Shown: piece by piece, positions 24,154 to 34,073 of the stretch | Layout of the letters: every line of letters begins with the position of its first letter | How positions within the stretch are numbered: position 1 is the first letter of the stretch | Assembly (NCBI GenBank): GCA_024681595.1 | Contig: JAILAN010000145.1 | Coordinates: 1-51,422 of the forward strand | Length of the DNA: 51,422 nucleotides | Source of the DNA: Lachnospiraceae bacterium | GTDB lineage: Bacteria; Bacillota; Clostridia; Lachnospirales; Lachnospiraceae | Direction: 5' to 3' | Translations under genes and position numbers: made by a program | Notes under the pieces: model-generated | The model's input: only the letters and a program-made list of their open reading frames with translations | Database searches by the model: none | Told to the model about the DNA's origin: nothing

Positions 24154-25806
24154 GTGGCTAATACAACTATTGACGCATCGATGCTTTCCAGGATGTTCCT
24201 TTCCGGAGCACAGAACCTGGAAGCAAAGAAAGAATGGATAAATGAGCTTAACGTATTCCCTGTCCCTGACGGTGATACGGGAACTAATATGACGATGACC
24301 ATAATGTCAGCCGCAAAGGAGGTTTCTTCTCTTGTATCCACAAATGATATAGAGATGAAGTCTTTATGCAAGGCTATTTCATCAGGTTCATTAAGAGGTG
24401 CAAGAGGTAACTCGGGAGTTATCCTGTCGCAGTTGTTACGTGGATTCTGTAAATCCATACAGGATAATGATCAGATTGATATAAAGCAGCTCTCGGAAGC
24501 TACAATAAAGGCTGTAGAGACTGCATATAAAGCTGTCATGAAACCCAAAGAAGGTACGATCCTTACTGTTGCCAAGGGAATGTCGGACAAAGCTGTTAAA
24601 CTGGCTGATGAAGGCTGTGATGATCTTGAAACATTTATTTCTTCGATCATCGAATACGGTGATGAAGTTCTTTCAAAGACTCCTGATATGCTTCCTGTAT
24701 TAAAACAGGCCGGTGTTGTGGATTCCGGCGGACAGGGTCTTATGGAAGTCATGAAAGGTGCTTTTGAGGCATTTCTCGGTAAGGAAGTCTCCCTTGATTT
24801 TTCTTCAAAGGACACAAATGCTGATGATGAAAACGAAGATGAAAGTGAACTTAAATACACTTATAATGCTGAGTTTATCATTATTCTTAATAAAACATTC
24901 AATGTTAAAACACAGATGGATCTGACTGCTTTTCTTGAATCTATCGGAGATTCCATTGCATGCGTCGTTGATAATGATATTGTTAAGGTCCATGTTAATA
25001 CCAATGACCCCGGTCTGGCCGTGCAGAAAGCGCTTACTTATGGTGAACTTTCAAGCATTAAGATCGACAATATGCATCTTGAACATGATGAAAGATCCAA
25101 AGAACTATCAAATCACGGAAATATAGCTGAAACTCCTATGGAGCATAAGGATGTTGCTTTTATAGCTGTATCTGTAGGCGACGGAATAAACGAGATATTC
25201 AAAAGCCTGGGTGTTGACTATATCATAGAGGGCGGACAGACCATGAATCCGTCTACGGAAGATATGCTTAATGCTATCGAAAAGGTAAATGCAGATACGA
25301 TATATATTCTTCCCAACAATAAAAATATCATAATGGCCGCAAATCAGGCTAAAAATATGACCGATGATAAAAAGATCATCGTAATTCCTACAAAGACTGT
25401 TCCGCAGGGTATTACAGCCGTGATAAACTATGTTCCGGATATGAATCCTGAGGATAATGCAGCTACAATGGAATGTGAGATCAAGAATGTATCTACAGGT
25501 CAGGTTACATATGCTGTTAGAGACACCGTTATTGATGAAATGGAGATTCATCAAGGTGATTATATGGGCATCGGTGACAGCGGTATACTCAGTGTTGGCA
25601 GAAACTATATCGATACGGCTTTTGATATGATCAAGTCAATTGTTGATGAAGATAAGGAGATCGTCAGCATTTATTACGGAGCTGAGATTTCAGAGGAAGA
25701 AGCCAGATCATTATCCGACAGGGTACAGGATCTGTTCCCGGATATCGATGTTGATCTGCAGTATGGCGGTCAGCCGATATATTATTTTATCGTATCTGCC
25801 GAATAG
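24154..25806 (+). CDS. fakA: DAK2-domain fatty-acid kinase (FakA/YloV-like)
   Basis: About 550 residues. The N-terminal DhaL/DAK2 domain has FPVPDGDTGTNMTMTIMSA near 35-53 (Asp residues bind Mg-ATP) and SLRGARGNSGVILSQLLRG (about 77-95). A central linker and a C-terminal DegV/EDD-like domain follow (GGQTMNPSTEDML near 367-379). FakA phosphorylates fatty acids bound to FakB (DegV) proteins to feed phospholipid synthesis. A DegV protein lies two genes downstream. GTG 24154 is preferred over ATG 24148 because AGGAGG (24142-24147) abuts that ATG but is six bases from the GTG. It sits in the common order asp23-fakA-recG. Confidence 0.88.
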   Translation: MANTTIDASMLSRMFLSGAQNLEAKKEWINELNVFPVPDGDTGTNMTMTIMSAAKEVSSLVSTNDIEMKSLCKAISSGSLRGARGNSGVILSQLLRGFCKSIQDNDQIDIKQLSEATIKAVETAYKAVMKPKEGTILTVAKGMSDKAVKLADEGCDDLETFISSIIEYGDEVLSKTPDMLPVLKQAGVVDSGGQGLMEVMKGAFEAFLGKEVSLDFSSKDTNADDENEDESELKYTYNAEFIIILNKTFNVKTQMDLTAFLESIGDSIACVVDNDIVKVHVNTNDPGLAVQKALTYGELSSIKIDNMHLEHDERSKELSNHGNIAETPMEHKDVAFIAVSVGDGINEIFKSLGVDYIIEGGQTMNPSTEDMLNAIEKVNADTIYILPNNKNIIMAANQAKNMTDDKKIIVIPTKTVPQGITAVINYVPDMNPEDNAATMECEIKNVSTGQVTYAVRDTVIDEMEIHQGDYMGIGDSGILSVGRNYIDTAFDMIKSIVDEDKEIVSIYYGAEISEEEARSLSDRVQDLFPDIDVDLQYGGQPIYYFIVSAE

Positions 25807-25815
25807 ATCGGTTCT

Positions 25816-27885
25816 ATGAGAATATTTGAAGATATCAAATCCATAAAAGGGATCGGGGAAAAAACAGCCGGGTATTTAAATAAACTCGGCGTTTTTTCTG
25901 TTGAAGACCTTTTAAACTATTATCCACGTTCGTATGTAAAATATGAGGAACCCACAGCGGTTTCATGTGATTGTTGCGGTATGCTAAAAGCATATCGTCT
26001 TTTTGTTTTGGATGACTTTAAATGGAAAAAAGCCGGAAAACTCAGCATAGGCACAGGTTATGTGTCAGACGGCACAAACAGGATAATGCTGACTTTCTTT
26101 AATGTACCTTATTACAAGGGAAGGCTTACCAAAGGAGCCACTTATATATTCAGAGGCAAGATGATAAGTGAAAACGGCCGGTATAAAATGGAACAGCCTC
26201 AGATATATACTGATAAAGAATACAATGATCTTTGTGTCGGCCTGTGGCCGGTTTACAGGCTAACCAAAGGACTCTCCAATAAAGTGGTATCACGTTCCGT
26301 TGAACGATGCGCATATGAAAATGATTATATTTCATTATTCAAGGAATATTTGCCCGATGATGCCATAAAAAGATTTGGACTCTGTTCAAGACAGGATGCG
26401 GTTATAGGCATCCATTTTCCCAAAGACGAAGATCATTTATCATCATGCAGAAAACGACTTTCCTTTGATGAATTAATTACATTTCTTACCATGATAAGAT
26501 CTTTTTCCCAAAGAAGTGAAGCGGAAAAAAGCTCTTATGTAATGATAGAGACTGCTCTTGTTCCCAGAGTTTTGGAAATGCTTCCTTTTGAGCTTACTGA
26601 TGATCAGAAAAATGCACTAAAAGATATCTTTAACGATCTGACAGGCGAATATGTAATGAATCGTCTGATACAGGGAGATGTAGGCAGCGGCAAGACTATT
26701 ATTGCATTCCTTGCAATGCTCCTGTGTGCGGATAACGGTTTTCAGGCGGCAATGATGGCACCCACCGAGCTGCTGGCCGTTATGCATTTTAATAATCTTA
26801 AAAAACTGATCGAACAGACAGGTATTGGGATCGGTATTGCTCTTCTTACCGGACAGACTTCATCATCTGACAGAAAAATCATCTATAAAGGTCTGTCTGA
26901 AGGAACGATAAGCATTATAATAGGAACTCAGGCGTTATTTCAGGATAAAGTCAGTTATTCAAAACTCGCCCTGGTAATCACTGATGAGCAGCACAGATTC
27001 GGTGTCAGACAAAGACAGGCTTTATCTTTAAAATCGGATTCACCCCATATACTGGCAATGAGTGCCACACCAATTCCCAGGACTTTATCAATCGTTCTTT
27101 ACAGGGATATGTCTTTATCGGTTATAAAAAACAAGCCATCATCAAGGCTCCCGATCAAGAACTGTGTAGTAGATACCTCATACAGAAAAAAAGCTTATGA
27201 ATTCATTGCTTCCGAGATTAAAAACGGGCATCAGGCATATGTTATCTGCCCACTGGTTGAAAGGTCCGAAGGGCTTGAAAACGTTGAAAATGTGATTGAT
27301 TATACTGAAAAACTAAAAGAAGCCATGGATCCTGACATACGTATCGAATATATTCATGGCAAAATGAAGGACAATGTCAAGAATCAGATCATGGAGAACT
27401 TCGCAAATGGCAATACTGATGTTCTTGTTTCAACTACGGTAATAGAAGTTGGTATAGATGTTGCCAACGCTACGGTGATCCTGATAGAAAACGCCGAAAG
27501 ATTCGGTCTGGCACAGCTGCACCAGCTAAGAGGCAGGATCGGAAGGGGCAACGCACAATCATATTCGATATTTATTGATTCTTCCGGGAACAAAAAAGAA
27601 AACCGGCGGCTTAATATCCTTAATTCATCAAATGACGGATTTAAAATTGCTGAAGAAGATCTTAAGATACGTGGCGCGGGGGATGTTTTCGGAATTAGGC
27701 AATCAGGATATATTCCTTTTGATATTGCAGATATTTATGAAGATCATGAAATGATCATAGAAATAGGTGATTATCTTGATGAAGTATATAGCAAGGATCC
27801 CGAAATGAACGATCCTGAATTAGCCGGTATCGTTGAACATACACGTGATAACATGCATAAATTTATTGACTTTAAGACAATCTGA
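25816..27885 (+). CDS. recG: ATP-dependent DNA helicase RecG
   Basis: Branched-DNA translocase for fork reversal and recombination. The 689-residue length is standard. The wedge/OB domain is about 1-240. Helicase motif I is GDVGSGKTIIA near 291-301, motif Ia APTELLA, motif II DEQHR near 393-397, and motif III MSATPIPRT near 415-423. The C-terminal helicase domain has STTVIEVGIDV and QLRGRIGRG, then the TRG motif region near the end. ATG 25816 is nine bases after fakA. The last part of the gene carries the degV promoter. Confidence 0.97.
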   Translation: MRIFEDIKSIKGIGEKTAGYLNKLGVFSVEDLLNYYPRSYVKYEEPTAVSCDCCGMLKAYRLFVLDDFKWKKAGKLSIGTGYVSDGTNRIMLTFFNVPYYKGRLTKGATYIFRGKMISENGRYKMEQPQIYTDKEYNDLCVGLWPVYRLTKGLSNKVVSRSVERCAYENDYISLFKEYLPDDAIKRFGLCSRQDAVIGIHFPKDEDHLSSCRKRLSFDELITFLTMIRSFSQRSEAEKSSYVMIETALVPRVLEMLPFELTDDQKNALKDIFNDLTGEYVMNRLIQGDVGSGKTIIAFLAMLLCADNGFQAAMMAPTELLAVMHFNNLKKLIEQTGIGIGIALLTGQTSSSDRKIIYKGLSEGTISIIIGTQALFQDKVSYSKLALVITDEQHRFGVRQRQALSLKSDSPHILAMSATPIPRTLSIVLYRDMSLSVIKNKPSSRLPIKNCVVDTSYRKKAYEFIASEIKNGHQAYVICPLVERSEGLENVENVIDYTEKLKEAMDPDIRIEYIHGKMKDNVKNQIMENFANGNTDVLVSTTVIEVGIDVANATVILIENAERFGLAQLHQLRGRIGRGNAQSYSIFIDSSGNKKENRRLNILNSSNDGFKIAEEDLKIRGAGDVFGIRQSGYIPFDIADIYEDHEMIIEIGDYLDEVYSKDPEMNDPELAGIVEHTRDNMHKFIDFKTI

Positions 27886-27938
27886 AAGTAATATAATATT
27901 GTGTTTTATTATGCGTAAATACACAATATATTGTGTTT
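27866..27938 (+). promoter_or_regulatory. degV promoter with operator-like palindrome and direct repeat
   Basis: TTGACT (27866-27871), 17 bases, TAATAT (27889-27894), with TATAAT at 27892-27897 as an overlapping alternative. An 11-base motif ATATTGTGTTT occurs twice (27896-27906 and 27928-27938; starts 32 bases apart). The second copy is half of the perfect 16-base palindrome ACACAATATATTGTGT (27921-27936). The layout suggests repressor binding around the transcription start. Confidence 0.55.
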
Positions 27939-27960
27939 AGTGACCAGATTGGAGAAGTTA

Positions 27961-28833
27961 GTGAAAACTGCCGTAGTTACTGATTCAAACAGCGGTATAA
28001 CGCGTTCTGAAGCCGACAGGCTCGGTGTCTTTGTCCTTCCAATGCCATTTGTCATCAACGGAGATGAGTATTTTGAGGACATCAATCTTACTCAGGAAGA
28101 ATTCTACACTCACCTTTTAAACGGTGCTGATGTACACACGTCACAGCCTAACCCTGAGGCAGTCCTTGATTTCTGGAACAATGTTCTTAAGGAATATGAT
28201 GAACTGGTTTATATCCCTATGAGTTCAGGCCTGTCCGGATCATATCAGACTGCCCGTATGCTGTCCGAAGACTTTGACGGCAGAGTGAGTGTTGTCAATA
28301 ATCAGCGTATTTCCGTTACTCAGAGGAGCTCAGTGATAGATGCGCTTGATCTAATATCCGGAGGCTGTAAAGGAAGTGAGATAGTAAAAATACTCGAGGA
28401 GGATAAGTTTAATTCATCCATATATATTATGGTTGGAACTCTTGATTATTTAAAAAAGGGCGGCCGTATCACACCTGCAGTGGCAACCATTGGCAACCTG
28501 CTGAAGATCAAACCCATATTACAGATCCAAGGTGAAAAACTGGATGCATTTGCTGTTTCCCGGACTGTTAACGGTGGCAAGCAGATAATGATCAATGCTG
28601 TCAAAAAAGACTGTATAAAAAGATTCGGAGGACTTGATCCGGATAATGTAATGATAAATATGGCGTATTCGCATAACAGGGAATCAGCTGAGGAATTCAG
28701 ATCTGAACTTAAAGAGATATTTCCTGATTTTGATATCTATTGTGCGCCGCTTTCTCTGTCTGTATCCTGCCATATAGGGCCGAATTCCCTGGCAATGACA
28801 GCAACCAGAAAACTTAGATATTTAACGAGGTAA
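27961..28833 (+). CDS. DegV family fatty-acid-binding protein (FakB-like)
   Basis: 290 residues from GTG 27961, which has GGAG six bases upstream; the longer upstream frame lacks a site. The fold begins VKTAVVTDSNSGITRSEADR, with a DSNSGI nucleophile-like loop near 8-13. SQPNPEAVLDFW (about 61-72), PMSSGLSGSYQTA (about 90-102) and KKGGRITPA with SHIGPN-type ending (CHIGPNSLAM near 269-278) are DegV hallmarks. DegV proteins bind a fatty acid and present its carboxylate to FakA. The kinase gene is nearby but separated by recG. This gene has its own promoter with operator-like repeats. Confidence 0.9.
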   Translation: MKTAVVTDSNSGITRSEADRLGVFVLPMPFVINGDEYFEDINLTQEEFYTHLLNGADVHTSQPNPEAVLDFWNNVLKEYDELVYIPMSSGLSGSYQTARMLSEDFDGRVSVVNNQRISVTQRSSVIDALDLISGGCKGSEIVKILEEDKFNSSIYIMVGTLDYLKKGGRITPAVATIGNLLKIKPILQIQGEKLDAFAVSRTVNGGKQIMINAVKKDCIKRFGGLDPDNVMINMAYSHNRESAEEFRSELKEIFPDFDIYCAPLSLSVSCHIGPNSLAMTATRKLRYLTR

Positions 28834-28837
28834 CAAA

Positions 28838-30757
28838 GTGTCAAAAATTACTTATGATGCCAGCAGTATCACCGTGCTGGAGGGGCTTGAGGCCGTCAGG
28901 CGAAGGCCCGGTATGTATATAGGTTCAGTCACTACGAAGGGCCTTAATCATCTTATATACGAGATAGTAGATAATTCCGTCGATGAACATCTGGCGGGAT
29001 TTTGTTCGGATATATGGGTTACGCTTGAAAAAGACGGGTCGGCAACCGTTGAAGATAATGGCCGTGGTATCCCCGTTGGACTTCATGAAAAAGGTGTTTC
29101 CGCTGAAAGGCTTGTTTTTACAACACTTCACGCCGGAGGCAAATTTGATGATTCGGTTTATAAAACCTCAGGTGGTCTGCACGGAGTCGGATCTTCAGTA
29201 GTAAATGCACTTTCCGCTTATCTTACAGTACAGATAAAAAACGGCGGCATGCTGTATGAAGATCGTTATGAAAGAGGTATTCCGATTACCGAACTCGTAA
29301 AGGGAGAGCTGGTTCCTATAGGTAAGGCCCGCGGAACCGGAACAAAGATCAATTTCCTTCCCGATGATACCATCTTTGATAAAACACGTTTTAAGGAAGA
29401 TGAGATCAAATCAAGACTTCATGAAACGGCTTATCTTAATCCTACACTTACCATACACTTTAAGGATCTTCGCAAGGATGAGATCGAAAATGTTGATTAC
29501 AATGAACCCGACGGTATAGTCGGATTTATTAAGGACCTAAATAAAAACACCGAAAATCTGTCCGATGTTATATATTTTTCCGGTGAGTCGGAAGGTATAT
29601 CCGTTGAAGGCGCTTTCCAGTATTCAAATGAATTTCATGAAAATGTTCTTGGATTCTGCAATAATATATACAATGCCGAAGGCGGTACTCATCTGACCGG
29701 GTTTAAGAGTGCTTTTACAAATATAATCAATAATTACGCACGCGAACTCAATATATTAAAAGAAAAAGACGTTAATTTCACCGGAGCCGATGTCAGGAAC
29801 GGAATGACTGCAGTAATTTCTCTGAAGCATCCCGATCCGAGGTTTGAAGGTCAGACCAAAACCAAGCTTGATAACCAGGATGCTACCAAGGTTGTTTCCA
29901 AGGTGACAACAGATGAGCTAACAAGATATTTTGACAGGAATCTTGAATCCCTCAAAAATATTATCTCATGTGCCGAAAAAGCCGCAAAGATCCGGAAAAC
30001 CGAAGAAAAAGCCCGTACAAACATGCTTACCAAGCAAAAGTACAGTTTTGATTCAAACGGAAAGCTGGCTAACTGTGAATCTAAGGATGCTGAAAAGTGT
30101 GAGATATTCATTGTCGAAGGAGATTCCGCCGGCGGCTCTGCCAAGACTGCACGAAACCGTATGTATCAGGCTATTTTGCCTATCCGAGGCAAGATACTCA
30201 ATGTAGAGAAGGCGTCAATTGACAAGGTCCTGGCAAATGCCGAGATCAAGACCATGATAAATGCTTTCGGGTGCGGCTTTTCTGAAGGCTACGGTAATGA
30301 TTTTGATATAACTAAACTTCGCTATAACAAGATCATCATCATGGCCGATGCCGATGTGGACGGTGCTCATATTGCCACACTGCTTCTGACATTATTCTAC
30401 AGGTTTATGCCGGAGCTCATATATGAGGGACATGTATATATAGCTATGCCTCCTCTTTATAAGGCTATGCCTTCAAAAGGCGAAGAAGAATATCTTTATG
30501 ATGATAAAGCCCTCGAAGAATATCGAAAAAATCATAAAGGTCCGTTTACACTTCAAAGATATAAAGGTCTGGGCGAAATGGACGCCGAACAGTTATGGGA
30601 AACAACACTTGATCCTGAGAACCGGATCTTAAAGCAGGTAGAAATAGAGGATGCGAGAATGGCTTCCGAAGTAACGGCTATGCTCATGGGAACCGAAGTT
30701 CCTCCCAGAAAAGCGTTTATTTATGACCATGCTACCGAAGCTTTGCTTGATATCTGA
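28838..30757 (+). CDS. parE: Type IIA topoisomerase B subunit, probably topoisomerase IV ParE
   Basis: 639 residues. The GHKL ATPase has EIVDNSVDEHLAG near 41-53 and TSGGLHGVGSSVVNAL near 110-125. The transducer follows, then the TOPRIM domain with IVEGDSAGGSAK near 425-436 and ADADVDGAHI near 505-514. The C-terminal RYKGLGEMD is present. It starts at GTG 28838 behind AACGAGG. It is paired with the A-subunit gene 19 bases downstream. Because that partner lacks a GyrA box, and because dnaA/recF-type origin genes are absent, I read the pair as topoisomerase IV (chromosome decatenation). Gyrase is the alternative. Confidence 0.8.
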   Translation: MSKITYDASSITVLEGLEAVRRRPGMYIGSVTTKGLNHLIYEIVDNSVDEHLAGFCSDIWVTLEKDGSATVEDNGRGIPVGLHEKGVSAERLVFTTLHAGGKFDDSVYKTSGGLHGVGSSVVNALSAYLTVQIKNGGMLYEDRYERGIPITELVKGELVPIGKARGTGTKINFLPDDTIFDKTRFKEDEIKSRLHETAYLNPTLTIHFKDLRKDEIENVDYNEPDGIVGFIKDLNKNTENLSDVIYFSGESEGISVEGAFQYSNEFHENVLGFCNNIYNAEGGTHLTGFKSAFTNIINNYARELNILKEKDVNFTGADVRNGMTAVISLKHPDPRFEGQTKTKLDNQDATKVVSKVTTDELTRYFDRNLESLKNIISCAEKAAKIRKTEEKARTNMLTKQKYSFDSNGKLANCESKDAEKCEIFIVEGDSAGGSAKTARNRMYQAILPIRGKILNVEKASIDKVLANAEIKTMINAFGCGFSEGYGNDFDITKLRYNKIIIMADADVDGAHIATLLLTLFYRFMPELIYEGHVYIAMPPLYKAMPSKGEEEYLYDDKALEEYRKNHKGPFTLQRYKGLGEMDAEQLWETTLDPENRILKQVEIEDARMASEVTAMLMGTEVPPRKAFIYDHATEALLDI

Positions 30758-30776
30758 TAGAAATAAGGCCTGAAAA

Positions 30777-33032
30777 ATGAAAAAAAATAAAGAGATAATC
30801 GAAAACATCATCAAAACAGAATATTCGGAAGTGATGCAGAAATCATATATTGATTATGCAATGTCCGTCATCATATCCAGAGCTCTTCCAGATGCCAGGG
30901 ACGGGTTAAAGCCGGTTCAGCGCAGAGTACTTTATGATATGCATGAACTCGGGATCAGATTTGACAAACCCTATCGAAAATCAGCCCGTATTGTCGGTGA
31001 TACAATGGGTAAATATCACCCGCATGGAGACAGCTCAATATATGAGGCCCTCGTTGTAATGAGTCAGGACTTTAAAAAGGGACTGGCCCTCATAGACGGA
31101 CACGGTAACTTCGGAAATATTGAAGGCGACGGAGCGGCAGCAATGCGTTATACCGAGGCCAGACTCAAAGAAGTGACCCAGAATGCTTTTTTGGGTGATC
31201 TGGACAAAGATGTTGTTGATTTTGTCCCCAACTTCGATGAAACAGAAAAAGAGCCTTCTGTGCTGCCTGTTAAATTCCCAAATCTTCTGGTAAACGGCTC
31301 TGATGGTATCGCAGTAGGTATGGCTACATCCATTCCGCCTCATAATCTTGGCGAAGTCATAGATGCTACCAAGGCATATATGAATAACGAGGATATATCC
31401 GTTGCCCAATTGATGAGATATGTCAAAGGACCTGATTTCCCGACCGGCGGTATAGTTACCAACAAAGATGAACTTCGTGAAATATATGAAACAGGCCAGG
31501 GCAAGATCAAGGTACGCGGTAAAGTTGAGATAGAACCTCAAAAAGGCGGCAAGACAAATGTCGTAATAACCGAAATACCTTATCCGATGATAGGAGCCAA
31601 TATATCCAAGTTTTTACAGGATATCGCTGCACTTGCAGAGAATAAAAAGACTCAGGATATCGTTGATATAACCAACCAGTCTTCAAAAGAAGGCATACGC
31701 ATAGTCATCGAATTAAGAAAAGATGCGGATGTTGATAACTTCGTCAACATGCTTTATAAAAAGACACGTCTTGAAGATACCTTCGGTGTTAATATGCTGG
31801 CAATAGCTGACGGCAAACCGGAAATAATGTCATTAAAGCAGATCATAGCTCATAATGTTAAATTCCAGTTTGAGATTGCAAGAAGAAAATATACAACCTT
31901 ATTAAATAAGGAGCTTGAAAAGAAAGAGATACAGGAAGGCCTGATAAAAGCCTGCAATGTAATCGACCTGATCATTGAGATCCTTCGCGGATCCAAAGAC
32001 CGGGCCATGGCTAAAAGCTGTCTTGTTGAAGGTATAGTTGACGGTATAAATTTTAAATCCAAAGAGTCAAAGATCATGGCATCACAGCTTCGCTTTACCG
32101 AAAAGCAGGCAAATGCCATCCTGGAAATGAGACTTTATAAGCTCATCGGTCTGGAACTTGAAGCTCTTATCAACGAACACGAAGATACTCTGGCTAATAT
32201 ATTTAAATATGAGGATATCCTTGACAGACGTGATTCAATGGCTATGGTCATAACCGCCGAACTGGATGAGATAAAAAACAGGTTCTCATCTAAGAGAAAA
32301 ACAGTTATAGATAATGTTGAAGAAGCTGTTTACCAGGAAAAACAGATCGAAGAGATGGATGTTGTTTTCCTTATGGACAGATTCGGATATGCAAGAACGA
32401 TAGATATCTCCACATTTGAGAGAAATCAGGAAAGCGTATTCGCTGAGAATAAGTATGTTGTAAGCTGTAAAAATACCGGCAGGATATGTATCTTTACAAA
32501 TACTGGAAATATGCATACGGTTAAAGTTCTGGATCTGCCATTCGGCAAATACAGGGACAAGGGTGTTCCCATAGATAATATCAGTAATTATGATACCGAA
32601 AAGGAATATGTTGTTGCCTGCGAATCACAGAGCAGACTAAACCTTTATAACCTGATATTTGTCACTAAGCTATCGATGCTCAAGGTAGTTGACGGAGGCG
32701 AATTTGATGTTACCAGGAGAACTATTAGTGCAACCAAGCTCCTGGATAACGATGAAGTCATAGGCGTAAGTGCACTGACGGACCAAAAACAGATCGTATT
32801 ACGTTCAAATGATGGTTATTTTATCAGATTCGGAGTTGAAGAGATCCCCGAGAAGAAAAAAACCGCTGTCGGTGTACGGGGAATGAAACTTTCTCCCAAA
32901 GATTTTGTGTCTGACGTATTCTATACTACAGCATCCGGAGATTCAAACGTTATGCTTGATAATAAGCCGTTTGATCTTTATAAGGTTAAATTATCAAGAA
33001 GAGACGGTAAAGGAACCAAGATCAGATTGTGA
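30777..33032 (+). CDS. parC: Type IIA topoisomerase A subunit, probably topoisomerase IV ParC
   Basis: 751 residues. The breakage-reunion domain has YAMSVIISRALPDARDGLKP (about 27-46), YHPHGDSSIYEALV (81-94, the quinolone-determining region with Ser) and the catalytic Tyr near 125 in MRYTEARL. The C-terminal beta-pinwheel begins near 520 and has repeats such as YVVSCKNTGRICIFTNTG and GVRGMKL. The heptapeptide GyrA box (QRRGGKG type), needed for DNA wrapping and negative supercoiling by gyrase, is not seen. That favours ParC. The protein is shorter than GyrA (about 820-850). rsmD starts one base after the stop. Confidence 0.8.
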   Translation: MKKNKEIIENIIKTEYSEVMQKSYIDYAMSVIISRALPDARDGLKPVQRRVLYDMHELGIRFDKPYRKSARIVGDTMGKYHPHGDSSIYEALVVMSQDFKKGLALIDGHGNFGNIEGDGAAAMRYTEARLKEVTQNAFLGDLDKDVVDFVPNFDETEKEPSVLPVKFPNLLVNGSDGIAVGMATSIPPHNLGEVIDATKAYMNNEDISVAQLMRYVKGPDFPTGGIVTNKDELREIYETGQGKIKVRGKVEIEPQKGGKTNVVITEIPYPMIGANISKFLQDIAALAENKKTQDIVDITNQSSKEGIRIVIELRKDADVDNFVNMLYKKTRLEDTFGVNMLAIADGKPEIMSLKQIIAHNVKFQFEIARRKYTTLLNKELEKKEIQEGLIKACNVIDLIIEILRGSKDRAMAKSCLVEGIVDGINFKSKESKIMASQLRFTEKQANAILEMRLYKLIGLELEALINEHEDTLANIFKYEDILDRRDSMAMVITAELDEIKNRFSSKRKTVIDNVEEAVYQEKQIEEMDVVFLMDRFGYARTIDISTFERNQESVFAENKYVVSCKNTGRICIFTNTGNMHTVKVLDLPFGKYRDKGVPIDNISNYDTEKEYVVACESQSRLNLYNLIFVTKLSMLKVVDGGEFDVTRRTISATKLLDNDEVIGVSALTDQKQIVLRSNDGYFIRFGVEEIPEKKKTAVGVRGMKLSPKDFVSDVFYTTASGDSNVMLDNKPFDLYKVKLSRRDGKGTKIRL

Positions 33033-33033
33033 T

Positions 33034-33576
33034 ATGAGGGTAATAGCCGGTAAATGCAGATCTTTACAACTGAAAACGCCAAAAGGGGTGAATACACGTC
33101 CGACTCTGGACCGTATAAAAGAAACGCTGTTTAATATCATTCAGAATGAAGTTCCTGGAGCTGTTGTTGCCGATATTTTTGCAGGCAGTGGGGCACTTGG
33201 TATTGAAGCATTATCAAGAGGAGCAAGTAAGTCATATTTTATTGATAATGATACCGAAGCGCTTAAATGTATTGAAGATAATCTGGCATTTACGAAGCTT
33301 AAAGATTCTTCGACAATACTTAAAGGAGATGTTTTTACCAATCTGAGCAGGATAAATGCTCAGCATCTTGATATAATATTTATAGATCCGCCATATGAAA
33401 GCGGTTATGAACAAAAACTGTTTGATACATTTAAAAATCTTGGAAATGTTGATACCGAAACGTTGATCATTCTCGAATCTGCCAAAGATATGTCAGTAGA
33501 TTTTGACGGCTTTGATATAATCAAAACAAAGGAATATAAAACTAACAAGCACACATTTTTAAGGAGAAAACCATGA
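33034..33576 (+). CDS. rsmD: 16S rRNA (guanine-N2)-methyltransferase RsmD
   Basis: Methylates G966 (E. coli numbering) of 16S rRNA during 30S assembly. It is 180 residues from ATG 33034, one base after the parC stop. The longer in-frame upstream extension lies inside parC and is rejected. [13 protein letters not shown] and [15 protein letters not shown] (about 25-39) are the family start. [20 protein letters not shown] (about 46-65) is the AdoMet loop, and IFIDPPYE near 115-122 is the catalytic motif. coaD overlaps its stop, a common rsmD-coaD pairing in Firmicutes. Confidence 0.95.
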   Translation: MRVIAGKCRSLQLKTPKGVNTRPTLDRIKETLFNIIQNEVPGAVVADIFAGSGALGIEALSRGASKSYFIDNDTEALKCIEDNLAFTKLKDSSTILKGDVFTNLSRINAQHLDIIFIDPPYESGYEQKLFDTFKNLGNVDTETLIILESAKDMSVDFDGFDIIKTKEYKTNKHTFLRRKP

Positions 33577-34073
33577 AAAAAGCTGTATATCCCGGGAGCT
33601 TTGACCCTGTAACGTACGGTCATATCGATGTTATCACCCGTGCAGCCAAGATGTTTGATGTTCTGACAGTCAGCGTTCTGGATAATAAACGTAAGCAAGC
33701 ATTGTTTTCGGTAGATGAACGTGTTAGAATGTTGAAAGAAGCGCTCAAGGATTTGCCTAATGTAGAGGTCGAATCTTTTAGCGGTTTGCTTGTCGATTAT
33801 TGTGCATCAAAGGATATTCATGTTATAATCAGAGGTCTCAGGGCTATTACTGATTTTGAATATGAATTGCAGAATGCGCAGACTAACAGATTGATCTCAA
33901 ATGGTAAAGTAGATACAGTATTCCTGACAACCAGTCTTGAATATGCTTATCTCAGTTCCAGTGCTGTTAAGGAGATTGCCTGCTTTAAGGGTGATGTCAG
34001 TCCCTGTGTTCCCAAGTTTGTTGCTGACGCAGTCTACGACAAGTACAAAGATGACAGTCGGGGGATATTATGA
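33573..34073 (+). CDS. coaD: Phosphopantetheine adenylyltransferase
   Basis: Fourth step of coenzyme A synthesis: 4'-phosphopantetheine plus ATP gives dephospho-CoA. The 166 residues start [18 protein letters not shown] with the (T/H)xGH nucleotidyltransferase motif as TYGH near 15-18. [14 protein letters not shown] (about 88-101) and [17 protein letters not shown] near 128-144, the ISSS-type loop, complete the active site. SD AAGGAGA lies before ATG 33573. It overlaps rsmD and the next gene by four bases each. Confidence 0.97.
   Translation: MKKAVYPGSFDPVTYGHIDVITRAAKMFDVLTVSVLDNKRKQALFSVDERVRMLKEALKDLPNVEVESFSGLLVDYCASKDIHVIIRGLRAITDFEYELQNAQTNRLISNGKVDTVFLTTSLEYAYLSSSAVKEIACFKGDVSPCVPKFVADAVYDKYKDDSRGIL

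Noticed and set aside
23832-24458. Long minus-strand frame (208 residues) opposite asp23 and fakA
   Set aside because: It mirrors two clearly recognised plus-strand genes and shows no SD or family motif.
31035-31541. Minus-strand frame of 168 residues opposite parC
   Set aside because: It is a shadow of the topoisomerase breakage-reunion domain, without SD or recognisable domain.
32905-33033. Upstream extension of rsmD into parC
   Set aside because: RsmD proteins begin with the MRVIAGK segment at 33034; the extension encodes nothing family-like.
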